A stretch of DNA of 64,000 bases from Schaalia sp. HMT-172 (GCF_030644365.1 NZ_CP130058.1:930001-994000), one strand, 5' to 3'; positions 27,287 to 35,612 are shown, counted from the first letter of the stretch. Numbers and translations are program-made. Notes: a model not told the origin generated them from the letters alone.

Positions 27287-27469
27287 TCAAGTCCTGGCGC
27301 GGGTAAACACCACCCTGGTCTCATCCCAAGAAGCGGCGAGCTGGCGGTGAATGGCGCGTACCTGACTGGCGGTGAGCAGCCCTCGGGAGGCAAGGGCATC
27401 AAGGAAGTCCAGGTCTGCTGCCGTCTGGGTTTCTGCCCGCCAGTACGCGCCCGTGGTGCGGCTGGTCAT
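27287..27469 (-). CDS. Small SHOCT-like protein of the recombinase cassette
   Basis: A 60-residue ORF whose second half, LDFLDALASRGLLTASQVRAI up to LAASWDE, resembles the short helix-turn-helix SHOCT pattern seen in small proteins next to recombinases and phage genes. Its ATG overlaps the stop of the zinc-ribbon ORF (ATGA-type 4-bp overlap), supporting translation coupling. Function unknown; the family match is by eye only. Confidence 0.55.
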   Translation of the reverse strand: MTSRTTGAYWRAETQTAADLDFLDALASRGLLTASQVRAIHRQLAASWDETRVVFTRART

Positions 27470-27612
27470 GGGCGACCACCCCGGGTTCCGAAACGGGTGC
27501 GGATGTAGCAGGCGTGCGTGCAGTACTTGCGGTGCTTGTTGCCATACGCCTCGAAGGTCGCCCCGCAGCCGGCACAGGTGTGGGTGGTGATGGCGCGCCG
27601 CTCAAGCATCAT
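27466..27612 (-). CDS. Small zinc-ribbon protein, promoter side cut by IS3 insertion
   Basis: A 48-residue product with CAGCGATFEAYGNKHRKYC then THAC, a C-x2-C/C-x3-C metal-binding pattern. The start at 27612 is only 11 bp from the end of the IS3-family element, and no ribosome site remains upstream, so either the gene was longer or its leader was lost by the insertion. It overlaps the next small gene by 4 bp and heads the recombinase operon. Confidence 0.5.
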   Translation of the reverse strand: MMLERRAITTHTCAGCGATFEAYGNKHRKYCTHACYIRTRFGTRGGRP

Positions 27613-27653
27613 CGGGTGGGTGTGGGGTTGTGCGCAAGTTGTTGACGGTTTGT

Positions 27654-28519
27654 TTATGCGGCTTTTGTCCAGGCCGCTTGGTGTAGTTCGTATTCGATGG
27701 GGGATTTGCCGCCGAGGCTGGTGTGGATGCGGCGGCGGTTGTAGAAGTCTTCGATCCAGGTGGCGACCCCGGTGTAGACCTGGTCGCGGGTGGTGAAGGT
27801 ACGCCGGTAGTAGTACTCGGTTTTGAGGGTGGCCCAAAAGGATTCGGCCATGGCGTTATCCCAGCACACTCCGGCCCGCCCCATCGACACTCTTCCTTTC
27901 ACGGCGCGCATGTAGGCTGCCAGCTTCTCGGAGGTGAACTGTGTTCCCCGATCAGCGTGGAGCACGACCCCAGTGGGGAAGCCGCCACGGGTGGTGGCGG
28001 CCATGTCGAGCGCGGTGATGACCAGGTCGGTGCTTTGCTGCTCACCCATGGCGTATCCCAGGACTCTACGCGAGTGCGCATCACGCACGGCGCACAGGTA
28101 GACCCAGCCTTGGGCGCACCGCAGGTAGGTCAAATCCGTGATCCACACCCGGTCCAGGGCGCCTTGATCCCACTGGCGGGCGCAGTGATCCTCATGGGCC
28201 ACAGGTCCGCGCCCGCCGCGCTTGGCCGGGCGTGGGTGCGTGTTCAGGCCTGTCAGGCCCTGGCGGCGCATCGACGCGGCGACCGCACGCACCCCCACAT
28301 CCACGCCCGCGCGCGCCAGAGCATGGCGGATGCGAGGAGCCCCATAGGTGCCACCCGACACCTCGTGTTCCCAGGCCACCGCCTCATCCAAACGCCGACG
28401 CGCCGATGCGCGCTTGCCCGCTGGGGTGCACGGTTTTTCCACGCGTAATAGCCCGCGCGCGTGACCCCTAGAACGCTGGCCATCAAGGTAATCGAGTAGG
28501 AAGCCTTCTGCGCGTCCAT
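27654..28519 (-). pseudogene. IS3-family orfB transposase, frameshifted
   Basis: The DDE integrase core is intact in one frame (28442 to 27654): VWITDLTYL, VLHADRGTQFTS and CWDNAMAESFWATLK carry the three acidic residues. The N-terminal HTH part (MDAQKASYSITLMASVLGV then GYYAWK) is in a different frame starting at 28519. The frames meet at a run of five A (minus strand GTGGAAAAACC); adding one A restores YYAWKKPCTPAGKRAS as a continuous protein. So a 1-bp deletion (or a sequencing error) is the simplest explanation. Confidence 0.8.
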
Positions 28520-28830
28520 CAGTTCAAAGCGCTGGTGTTTTGGTGCCGAGACGCGAAGAAGGCGCTGGCTTTTCCCAAGAACTCGTTCTCCTTCTCCAGC
28601 TCGCGCACCCTCCGGCGCAATGCCGTGATCTCAGCTTCCAGCTCGCGTGGATCTGGACGACCCTCACGCACGGCTTGACGCCGCTCGCGCTCGAGTTTGA
28701 CCCACCGGCCCACCACCGATTCACCCAGCCCTAAATCCCGGGCCACAGACGCGATCGAAGACCCCGTATCCAACACCAGGCTCGCAACATCACGACGATA
28801 CTCCGGCGTAAAACGACGACGAGTTCCCAT
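28519..28830 (-). CDS. IS3-family orfA (HTH protein)
   Basis: A 103-residue OrfA with an N-terminal HTH (RFTPEYRRDVASLVLDTG then VARDLGLGESVVGRWV) and a C-terminal leucine-zipper-like coil (EITALRRRVRELEKENEFLGK) ending KASAFFASR, typical of the IS3 family. ATG 28830 has a GAGGTG site. orfB begins in the -1 frame at the orfA stop, the normal arrangement for a programmed frameshift fusion in this family. Confidence 0.85.
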   Translation of the reverse strand: MGTRRRFTPEYRRDVASLVLDTGSSIASVARDLGLGESVVGRWVKLERERRQAVREGRPDPRELEAEITALRRRVRELEKENEFLGKASAFFASRHQNTSALN

Positions 28831-28901
28831 AACAGGCACCTCACTCTCCGCAGGCACACACACCCGCTTAACGAAGTGTCAACAACACAAGCCTAACCCC
28901 A

Positions 28902-29748
28902 AGGTGGGGTCCAGGTAGGTGAACAAGAGCCCCTGGGAGATGAGCTTGTTAAGGCTGTTACGAGCCCGAACGAGACGTTCGTGGGTGTATTCCCACCCTC
29001 CGTCAGGTCTGCGTGTTTTCTCCTCCAGGAAGCCCTTCCAGCGCGTGCACCAGGCCTGGTAGGCGCCTATCCATTCCTGGGCTCCATCGATGTCTTGCAC
29101 GTGCGTGAGCTGGCGCCCCAGAGCGTACAAGCTACGCGAGGCCTCCAGTTTGGGGCGCGTTGTGGTGGCTTGGCGAATACGGCAATACGCGTGGAAGGTA
29201 CAGCGCTGGACGCGCGTGGCGGGCCAGACCTTCTTGCACGCCCTCGCGAACCCGCTGCCCCCGTCGGTGACGACCAGGGCCGGGGGCGCGATCCGGCTCA
29301 TGAGCGCGCTCCAGGCCCGAGAATTCTCACTCCTAGCCGCGTACCAGCCCAGCACGCAATCGGGTGTTTGGGCGATGAGGACCACGGCGTTTGGGCCCAG
29401 GTGGATGCCGTCGACGAAGATGACCTCATGAACCTCATCGATGATCGGGCAGAAAGGCCATAACTGCCACAACGGCTCACAACGCCTACGAAACGAGCGG
29501 CCCCCACCAGGCAAATCCACCTGACGACGTCGACCCAGCAGCCAGGCCAAGAACTCATCAAGATGCTTGGCCGTGGAGTCTATTTCGTTCAGCGTCGTGA
29601 TTTTGCAGGGTTTACACCGCCAGCGCTGACGACCTGTTGACGTCTTACCGTGACGGATCATGGGGCGGCCACACACAGGGCATGATGCAGTATTCACAGG
29701 AACGAGGCAAGCACGACCAACTAAAATCGTGACTTTCCCGCGCGACAA
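28902..29748 (-). pseudogene. IS1249-like (IS256 superfamily) transposase, 3' end removed
   Basis: About 282 genuine residues remain: an N-terminal zinc ribbon (CPVCGRPMIRHGKTSTGRQR then RCKPCK), EVIFVDGIHLG (first catalytic Asp region), VVTDGGSGFARACKKVWP (second Asp region) and CTFHAYCRIRQATT. After LFTYLDPT the frame enters the IS3 end and stops with IS-derived codons, so the last hundred or so residues with the third acidic residue are missing. The true start may be GTG 29697 (VNTASCPVCG). Inactive on its own. Confidence 0.8.
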
Positions 29749-29940
29749 AGCCGAAAAGTCACCCTGCTAGCAACACGATTTGTCCATCCTCATAGTTGGT
29801 CCCAACCAACTAAAACATCGACTTTCCCGCACCAGAAAGCCCAAAAGTTACCCTTCCAGCAACACGCAGTGTCCTATAACCCGATTTTTCCGCACCATCA
29901 CGCAGAAAAGCCAGTACAAGACCAACACGTTTTGTCCTTT
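29716..29940. repeat. Three imperfect 60-75-bp direct repeats upstream of the truncated transposase
   Basis: Units start at about 29716, 29805 and 29880. The first two share ACCAACTAAAA, a GACTTTCCCGC block, a CCAAAAGT-like block, AGCAACACG and TGTCC; the third is degenerate but keeps TTTCCGCACCA, CAACACG and TTTGTCC. Within units, GACTTT and AAAGTC/T form short inverted repeats. They overlap the transposase 5' end and fill the gap to the tRNA-Gly terminator, where no gene is seen. Confidence 0.6.
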
Positions 29941-29946
29941 AACGCC

Positions 29947-29976
29947 AAAGCCCCGGGCCGAGCGGCCCGGGGCTTT
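29947..29976 (-). terminator. Terminator of tRNA-Gly
   Basis: AAAGCCCCGGGCC pairs with GGCCCGGGGCTTT around GAGC, starting 8 bp from the tRNA 3' end. On the minus strand the stem ends in TTT. Confidence 0.85.
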
Positions 29977-29988
29977 CCTGGCGGTGGA
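29947..29988. repeat. 42-bp direct repeat, right copy
   Basis: Matches 23131-23172 at 41 of 42 positions. It contains the tRNA-Gly terminator hairpin and ends with TGG plus A, which are the CCA and discriminator of tRNA-Gly read on the other strand. It marks the right edge of the island. Confidence 0.75.
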
Positions 29989-30058
29989 GCGGATGACGGG
30001 AATCGAACCCGCGTGATCTGCTTGGAAGGCAGAGGCTCTACCATTGAGCTACATCCGC
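29985..30058 (-). tRNA. tRNA-Gly (TCC)
   Basis: Read on the minus strand: acceptor GCGGATG pairs with CATCCGC, anticodon loop CTTCCAA gives anticodon TCC (complement of 30024-30026), T-loop GGTTCGATTCC is canonical, and CCA is encoded (complement of 29985-29987). It abuts the right edge of the island. Confidence 0.93.
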
Positions 30059-30158
30059 GTACCCCCGGAGGGGACGTGGATGATCCTAGCGGTTATTGTC
30101 TACGTGCGCGACATTTATCCGCCCCTCCCGTATGATGGTGCATCGGACACGAGTCCTT

Positions 30159-30236
<78 letters not shown>

Positions 30237-30282
30237 CCGCGGCACCGCTGTCGCGTCCGCCAACGTGAACGGGGGAGTGGCC

Positions 30283-30564
30283 GTGCCGTCCTATCGCACC
30301 ATCCTGACGGCCACCACCATGGCACCCGGGCACCTCCCCGAGGACGTCGAAGCAGCGGCCCGCTCCGTGACGCGACTCGAATCCTGGGACATCGCCATCG
30401 CCTCCGGCCAGCCACGCGTCACCGCCCGCTTCACCGCCGTCGACGACGCTGACGCGCGAGCGACTCACGCCTTGATCACCGACGCCGTCAGGGGCGTCGC
30501 CGAGGTGCCCCGCTCGCGTCTTGCCGCCGTCGTGCGCGGGCGCTCCCACTACCTCGCCCCCTGA
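30283..30564 (+). CDS. Small conserved-looking hypothetical protein
   Basis: A 93-residue ORF beginning at GTG 30283 behind a GGGGGAG site, ending SRLAAVVRGRSHYLAP. It has an alternating alpha/beta look (VTARFTAVDDADARATHALI) but no recognised domain, signal or membrane segment. Codon use is like the core genes. The frame extends upstream into tRNA-Pro, which argues for the internal start. Confidence 0.55.
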   Translation: MPSYRTILTATTMAPGHLPEDVEAAARSVTRLESWDIAIASGQPRVTARFTAVDDADARATHALITDAVRGVAEVPRSRLAAVVRGRSHYLAP

Positions 30565-30779
30565 GTGCGCGCCTCCGACCGGGGTACCCAGGCCTCGTCG
30601 TTGAGCCGAGGAACAGGGGAAACGTGTGTCATTGCGCACGCGATAAGGCCGTGAGGGGCCCCATACGCGCATTTGGGGCGCCGAAGAAAGACATCGGGCA
30701 AAGCGTGGCGTAGACTAAGCGAGTTGTTATGCGCCCGAAATGGGCGTTCCCCTATTCGTAGACTACGGAGCGTGCGCAC

Positions 30780-32099
30780 GTGAAGAGCACCGTTGAAAAC
30801 CTCGAGCCCACCAAGGTTCGCCTGACCGTTGAGGTTCCCTACGAGGAACTGAAGTCCGACATGGACAAGGCGTACAAGGAGATCGCCGGACAGGTTAACA
30901 TCCCCGGCTTCCGTAAGGGCCACGTTCCTCCGCGCATCATCGACCAGCGTTTCGGTCGCGCCGCCGTCATCGAGCAGGTCGTCAACGAGGTCCTGCCCGG
31001 CCACTACTCCGACGCCATCAACCAGAACGACCTGCGCCCCATGGCTCAGCCCGAGATTGACGTCACCGAGATCCCGAACGTGACCGGCCCCCAGGGCGGC
31101 CAGCTCATCTTCACCGCCGAGGTCGCGGTCGTTCCCCCGTTCGAGCTGCCCGAGATCGACGAGTCCATCGTCGTTGAGGTCGAGCCCACCGAGGTCACCG
31201 ACGAGGACGTGCAGAAGGAACTCGACGACCTGCGCGGCCGCTTCGCGACCCTGAAGACCATCAACCGCAAGGCCAAGACCGGCGACTTCGCGACCATCGA
31301 CCTGGTCGCCACGATCGACGGCGAGCAGGTTGACTCCGCCTCCGACGTCTCCTACGAGATCGGCTCCGGCTCCATGCTCGACGGCCAGGACACCGCGCTG
31401 CGCGGCACCAAGGCCGGCGACGAGGTCACCTTCACGTCCAAGCTCAAGGGCGGCGATCACGAGGGTGAAGAGGCCGAGGTGACCATCACCGTCAAGGCGA
31501 TGAAGGCTCGCGAGCTGCCCAAGGCCGACGACGACTTCGCCCAGATGGTGTCCGAGTTCGACACCCTGGAGGAGCTGACCGAGGACCTCAAGAAGCAGGC
31601 CGCTCAGTCCAAGGAGTCCCAGCAGGCCCTTGCTGCGCGCGACGCCCTCATCGATGTCCTCCTCGACAAGGTCGAGATCGTCCTGCCCGAGTCCGCGGTC
31701 GACCACCAGGTCGAGCACCGCGTCGGCGAGGACGCCAAGCCCAAGGCGAAGAAGGAGGCCCGCGAGGCCGTCGAGAAGGAGATGCGCACCGAGCTGCTCT
31801 CCGAGGCCCTGGCCAAGAAGTTCGACGTTCAGGTCTCCCAGCAGGAGCTCATCGACTACGCGATCCAGATGTCGCAGAACTTCGGCATTGACATCAACCA
31901 GCTGTTCTCCTCCTCCCAGCAGATGGCGAACGTCGTGGCCGACCTGGGCCGCTCGAAGGCTCTCATCGAGACCCTCAAGGTCGTCTCAGTCAAGGACACG
32001 AACGGCGCCGACGTCGACCTGTCCAAGTTCTTTGGCGCCGATCCGGCCACCGAAGAGGGCGCGGAGATCATCACCGAGTCTGCCGACGCGCAGGAGTGA
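30780..32099 (+). CDS. tig: Trigger factor
   Basis: A 439-residue ribosome-associated chaperone/prolyl isomerase. The ribosome-binding tail signature GFRKGHVPPRIIDQRFG lies at about residues 42-58, followed by the FKBP-type domain (GDFATIDLVATIDGEQV, GTKAGDEVTFTSKLKG) and the helical C-terminal chaperone arms. The GTG start at 30780 has a CGGAG site. Genes for ClpP1, ClpP2 and ClpX follow, a common bacterial protein-quality order. Confidence 0.96.
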   Translation: MKSTVENLEPTKVRLTVEVPYEELKSDMDKAYKEIAGQVNIPGFRKGHVPPRIIDQRFGRAAVIEQVVNEVLPGHYSDAINQNDLRPMAQPEIDVTEIPNVTGPQGGQLIFTAEVAVVPPFELPEIDESIVVEVEPTEVTDEDVQKELDDLRGRFATLKTINRKAKTGDFATIDLVATIDGEQVDSASDVSYEIGSGSMLDGQDTALRGTKAGDEVTFTSKLKGGDHEGEEAEVTITVKAMKARELPKADDDFAQMVSEFDTLEELTEDLKKQAAQSKESQQALAARDALIDVLLDKVEIVLPESAVDHQVEHRVGEDAKPKAKKEAREAVEKEMRTELLSEALAKKFDVQVSQQELIDYAIQMSQNFGIDINQLFSSSQQMANVVADLGRSKALIETLKVVSVKDTNGADVDLSKFFGADPATEEGAEIITESADAQE

Positions 32100-32143
32100 C
32101 CCGCTACGGGTGATCCCGCGCGCGAGTGACTAACTCGTGGGTT

Positions 32144-32173
32144 GAGGGGGCGAGGCTTCGGCCTCGTCCCCTC
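32144..32173 (+). terminator. Terminator after tig
   Basis: GAGGGGGCGAGGC (32144-32156) pairs with GCCTCGTCCCCTC (32161-32173) around TTCG, an exceptionally stable tetraloop hairpin with one G-U pair. Confidence 0.88.
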
Positions 32174-32313
32174 ACCGCATGTACTCAGTGCACGTGCCTC
32201 GCTCATGTGCCGACAGCGAAACGGCGGCCCGGCGCGCGCGCCGGGGGGCGCGCAGCGGGTACGGTTGACACCAATGGGGCCGACTGGGCCCGCGAACAGA
32301 CGAGGAGGTACGC

Positions 32314-32925
32314 GTGAGCGTGCACAATACCGGGGTTGCCGGCGAAGGCTCGCAGCTGGGACTGGGCGACTCGGTCTACCAGCGCCTGCTCAAGGAGCGC
32401 ATCATTTGGCTGGGCGGCGAGGTTCGCGATGACAATGCGAACGCGATCTGCGCGCAGCTGCTGCTGCTCGCGGCAGAGGACCCGGACCGCGACATCTACC
32501 TGTACATCAACTCGCCCGGCGGCTCGGTGACGGCCGGCATGGCCATCTACGACACGATGCAGTACATCAAGCCGGACGTCGTCACGGTTGGCATGGGCCT
32601 GGCCGCGTCGATGGGCCAGTTCCTGCTCACTGCGGGCGCGCCCGGTAAGCGCTACATCACGCCCCACACCCGCGTCCTGCTGCACCAGCCCCTGGGTGGC
32701 GCTGGCGGCTCCGCGACGGAGATTCGCATCAACGCGGACCTGATCTTGGGCATGAAGAAGGAACTCGCAGCCATCACCGCGTCTCGAACGGGTAAGACCG
32801 TTGAGCAGGTGGAGGCCGACGGCGATCGTGACCACTGGTTCACGGCGCAGGAGGCCCTCGAGTACGGCTTCGTCGACCGCGTGATCGACAGCCCGCAGGA
32901 GATCGGAACGCGAGGAGAGAACTGA
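32314..32925 (+). CDS. clpP1: ATP-dependent Clp protease proteolytic subunit 1
   Basis: A 203-residue serine peptidase. Catalytic Ser99 lies in [11 protein letters not shown], His124 in [10 protein letters not shown], and Asp173 in ADGDRDHWF, matching E. coli ClpP spacing. The GTG start has a GAGGAGG site. The stop overlaps the clpP2 start (TGATG). Actinobacterial ClpP1 and ClpP2 form mixed two-ring complexes working with ClpX or ClpC. A perfect palindrome CCCGGCGCGCGCGCCGGG lies upstream at 32228-32245. Confidence 0.95.
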   Translation: MSVHNTGVAGEGSQLGLGDSVYQRLLKERIIWLGGEVRDDNANAICAQLLLLAAEDPDRDIYLYINSPGGSVTAGMAIYDTMQYIKPDVVTVGMGLAASMGQFLLTAGAPGKRYITPHTRVLLHQPLGGAGGSATEIRINADLILGMKKELAAITASRTGKTVEQVEADGDRDHWFTAQEALEYGFVDRVIDSPQEIGTRGEN

Positions 32926-33569
32926 TGAGCACCCAGCCCTACTTTGAGGCGGTCGCACGCCAGATGCCCCAGGCTCGCTACGTGCTGCCCGATTTCGAGG
33001 AGCGCACGGCCTACGGTTTCCGTCGCCAGAACCCCTACACGAAGCTGTTCGAGGACCGCATCGTGTTCCTGGGCGTGCAGGTGGATGACGCCAGCGCAGA
33101 CGACGTCATGGCGCAGCTGCTGGTCCTGGAGTCCCAGGATCCCGATTCGCTGATCACCATGTACATCAACTCGCCCGGCGGCTCCTTCACGGCGCTGACC
33201 GCGATCTACGACACGATGCAGTACATCAAGCCGCAGATTCAGACGGTCTGCCTGGGTCAGGCCGCCTCGGCCGCGGCCGTGCTGCTGGCTGCTGGCTCGC
33301 CCGGCAAGCGCCTGGCGCTGCCCAACGCGCGCGTCCTCATTCACCAGCCGGCGATGGAGGGCATGCAGGGGCAGGCCTCGGACATCCAGATCGTCGCAGA
33401 CGAGATCGACCGCATGCGCGCATGGCTCGAGGACACCCTCTCGAAGCACTCGGGCAAGCCGGTGGAGCAGGTGCGCCGCGACATCGAGCGCGACAAGATC
33501 CTCACCGCCCCGCAGGCCGCCGAGTACGGCTTGATCGACCAGGTCCTGGAGTCCCGCAAGGCTCTGTGA
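32925..33569 (+). CDS. clpP2: ATP-dependent Clp protease proteolytic subunit 2
   Basis: A 214-residue ClpP paralogue. Catalytic motifs are [14 protein letters not shown] (Ser), [11 protein letters not shown] (His) and [16 protein letters not shown] (Asp region). The N-terminus is longer than in ClpP1. Translation is coupled to clpP1 by a one-base TGATG overlap, consistent with equimolar synthesis of the heteromeric protease. Confidence 0.95.
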   Translation: MSTQPYFEAVARQMPQARYVLPDFEERTAYGFRRQNPYTKLFEDRIVFLGVQVDDASADDVMAQLLVLESQDPDSLITMYINSPGGSFTALTAIYDTMQYIKPQIQTVCLGQAASAAAVLLAAGSPGKRLALPNARVLIHQPAMEGMQGQASDIQIVADEIDRMRAWLEDTLSKHSGKPVEQVRRDIERDKILTAPQAAEYGLIDQVLESRKAL

Positions 33570-33583
33570 CTTGTGAGATAGTG

Positions 33584-33637
33584 ACGAGGCCGTGGCTTCC
33601 CCGTGCCGGTGAGCGCGGGGGCGCTGCGGCCTCGTCA
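33584..33637 (+). terminator. Terminator after clpP1-clpP2
   Basis: ACGAGGCCGTGGC (33584-33596) faces GCTGCGGCCTCGT at 33623-33635, giving a long stem with one mismatch plus flanking TG/CA pairs. The left arm is an exact repeated word, the right arm a diverged copy. clpX therefore has its own promoter in the following 180 bp. Confidence 0.75.
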
Positions 33638-33814
33638 TATACGCGCGCGAGCGTCGATGCGAGGCGGACCGGTGCCCTTTGTGGTGATGTGTGAACATTT
33701 CATAACAATGAGCGCGCCTGCGTGGAAAATGTCCCCTTGTGCATTAGGTTATTTTCTAGTAAGTGCGACAGCGTCTCCGACCGAACGGAAAACGCTCAAT
33801 CAAGTGGAGGTCTC

Positions 33815-35074
33815 GTGGCTCGTCTGACTGATGGCGCGGAACTGCTCAAGTGCTCCTTCTGCGGGAAGAGCCAGAAGCAGGTGCGTAAGCTCATCGGTGG
33901 CTCCGGCGCATATATCTGCGACGAGTGCATCGAGCTGTGTAACGAGATTATCGAGGAAGAGCTCGGCGCACAGCAGGCCTCGACCTCGTCGACGCCCCTG
34001 CCTAAGCCTCGTGAAATCAACGAATTCCTCAATACGTGGGTGATCGGCCAGGATCGTGCTAAGCGCGCTCTGTCCGTGGCCGTGTATAACCACTACAAGC
34101 GCGTGCGCTCGCGCGAGGCGGGCAACGCCGAGGACATGCTGGGCACGAAGTCCAACATTTTGCTGCTGGGTCCCACGGGCACGGGCAAGACCCACCTGGC
34201 GCGTTGCCTGGCCCGCCTCCTCGATGTGCCTTTCGCGATCGTGGACGCCACCGCGCTGACGGAGGCCGGCTACGTGGGCGAGGACGTGGAGAATATTCTC
34301 TTGCGCCTCATCCAGGAGGCCGACGGCGACATCAAGAAGGCCGAGAAGGGCATCATCTACGTCGACGAGATCGACAAGATTGGCCGAAAGGCTGAGAACG
34401 CTTCGATCACGCGCGACGTGTCCGGCGAGGGTGTCCAGCAGGCGCTCCTGAAGATCATCGAGGGCACGGTCGCCTCCGTGCCCCCCACGGGCGGGCGCAA
34501 GCACCCCCACCAGCAGTTCCTGGAGATTGACACTTCCGGCATCCTCTTCATCGCGGCCGGCGCGTTTGCGGGCATCGAGGATATTGTCAAGGGGCGCCTG
34601 GGGCGTCGCTCCACGGGCTTCGGTTCGGAGCTGAAGAGCACCTCGGAGATGGGCGACCTGTACGAGGCCGTGTCCGCCGAGGACCTGCACAAGTTCGGCA
34701 TGATTCCTGAGTTTATCGGCCGCCTGCCCATCCTGACCTCCACGAAGGAGCTGACGGAGGAGGACCTGGTGCGCGTCCTCACCGAGCCGTCGAACTCTCT
34801 GGTACGCCAGTACCAGCACCTCTTCGAGCTGGACGGCATGGACCTGGAGTTCACCCACGAGGCGCTCCTGGCCATCGCCGCGCGTGCCAACGAACGCAAG
34901 ACCGGAGCGCGTGGCCTGTCCTCGATCATGGAGCAGACTCTGTCCGACCTCATGTTTGACCTGCCCAGCCGCGACGACGTTGCCCGCGTGGTCGTCACCC
35001 GCGACCTGGTGGAGGGCGTGGGCGAGGCCGAGTTGTACCCCGAACGTTCCTCGGAAGGCAAGCGCAGCGCCTGA
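33815..35074 (+). CDS. clpX: ATP-dependent Clp protease ATP-binding subunit ClpX
   Basis: A 419-residue AAA+ unfoldase. The N-terminal zinc-binding domain has CSFCGKSQ and CDECIELC; Walker A is [11 protein letters not shown]; Walker B is [10 protein letters not shown]; the pore-loop region GYVGEDVEN and sensor/RKH segment [10 protein letters not shown] are present. GTG 33815 is chosen for its GGAGG site and because the family starts there; the frame extends upstream to 33722. It feeds substrates to the ClpP proteins encoded just upstream. Confidence 0.96.
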   Translation: MARLTDGAELLKCSFCGKSQKQVRKLIGGSGAYICDECIELCNEIIEEELGAQQASTSSTPLPKPREINEFLNTWVIGQDRAKRALSVAVYNHYKRVRSREAGNAEDMLGTKSNILLLGPTGTGKTHLARCLARLLDVPFAIVDATALTEAGYVGEDVENILLRLIQEADGDIKKAEKGIIYVDEIDKIGRKAENASITRDVSGEGVQQALLKIIEGTVASVPPTGGRKHPHQQFLEIDTSGILFIAAGAFAGIEDIVKGRLGRRSTGFGSELKSTSEMGDLYEAVSAEDLHKFGMIPEFIGRLPILTSTKELTEEDLVRVLTEPSNSLVRQYQHLFELDGMDLEFTHEALLAIAARANERKTGARGLSSIMEQTLSDLMFDLPSRDDVARVVVTRDLVEGVGEAELYPERSSEGKRSA

Positions 35075-35121
35075 GTCCTCTCGATAGACTGGGGGCAGTC
35101 GATACGCAGTAGGAGGATTGT

Positions 35122-35478
35122 ATGCAGGATCGTGACGAGGCCGTGTTGGCAGCTTCGGCCGACAGGGGAGTCAGCGGCATTCCCGCCGAGCTGGCGGAGG
35201 CGCGCGCAACAATCGACAACATCGACGCCGCCCTCGTCCACATTCTCGCCGAGCGTTTCCGTTGCACGCAGCGCGTCGGCCACATCAAGGCGCGCCTGGA
35301 CCTGCCTCCCGCAGACCCAGCCCGCGAGGCCCGCCAGGTCGAGCGCCTGCGCACGCTGGCCGCCTCCTCCGGCCTCGACCCCGATTTCGCGGAGAAGTTC
35401 CTGGGCTTCATGGTCCGTGAGGTCATCCGCCACCACGAGGACATCAAGGCCGAGTACGACGAGGGTTCGCGCCTCTAA
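35122..35478 (+). CDS. Chorismate mutase (AroQ class)
   Basis: A 118-residue all-helical chorismate mutase converting chorismate to prephenate for Phe/Tyr synthesis. The helix pattern is ELAEARATIDNIDAALVHIL then RFRCTQRVGHIKARLDLPP with the usual Arg and Lys positions, and a C-terminal helix ending REVIRHHEDIKAEYD. The ATG has a GTAGGAGG site. The first codons contain ACGAGGCCGTG, a partial copy of the repeated word. Confidence 0.88.
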   Translation: MQDRDEAVLAASADRGVSGIPAELAEARATIDNIDAALVHILAERFRCTQRVGHIKARLDLPPADPAREARQVERLRTLAASSGLDPDFAEKFLGFMVREVIRHHEDIKAEYDEGSRL

Positions 35479-35482
35479 GTGC

Positions 35483-35501
35483 GGGCGGGCAAACCCCGCC
35501 C
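35483..35501 (+). terminator. Hairpin after the chorismate mutase gene
   Basis: GGGCGGG (35483-35489) pairs with CCCGCCC (35495-35501) over a 5-nt loop, followed by a one-mismatch copy of the repeated word (GCCCCGACCTCGT). Confidence 0.5.
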
Positions 35502-35612
35502 CGACCTCGTTCATCGACACGCCCCGGTCGGTGCAGCGCTCATTCGCGTTCGCGAGGCTCGCATCGGTTAGACTGTCACGAGTTGGTTCAAGGGTGTTTG
35601 GGGATAGGATCG

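Larger units (their letters stand above)
27623..28901 (-). mobile_element. IS3-family insertion sequence (about 1.28 kb)
   Basis: Ends begin with TG and finish with CA as in the IS3 family. The terminal inverted repeats share TGGGGTT and an inner GTTGTTGAC block (27623-27655 against 28869-28901). The element encodes orfA and a frameshifted orfB. Flanks do not give a clean target duplication: the left side is interrupted recombinase-cassette DNA, the right side is an interrupted IS1249-like transposase. Confidence 0.85.
23173..29946. mobile_element. Accessory island with tandem serine recombinases and IS elements
   Basis: The segment between the two 42-bp repeats holds a GNAT acetyltransferase, a tiny orphan ORF, a four-gene serine-recombinase cassette, an IS3-family element and a truncated IS1249-like transposase. 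No exact copy of the genome's repeated 13-mer word occurs in it. The two recombinases could have mediated integration, but the real attachment sites were not proven. Rearrangement by IS elements has clearly occurred inside it. Confidence 0.6.

Noticed and set aside
27619-28906. GGTG as a 4-bp target duplication for the IS3 element
   Set aside because: The right copy is separated from the CA terminus by one extra A, so the match is not at the expected position; a chance match cannot be excluded.
23206-29940. CRISPR array
   Set aside because: The repeats here are either 9-bp iterons with 12-13-bp gaps or three degenerate long units; neither has CRISPR repeat and spacer sizes, and no cas genes are present.
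29985-30058. tRNA-Gly as a classical tRNA integration site
   Set aside because: The duplicated sequence covers only the last four tRNA bases plus the terminator, too little for the usual tyrosine-integrase tRNA attachment site; the island encodes serine recombinases instead.
32174-32313. ClgR-type operator upstream of clpP1
   Set aside because: No convincing match to the known ClgR palindrome was found by eye; only a GC palindrome of unclear meaning.
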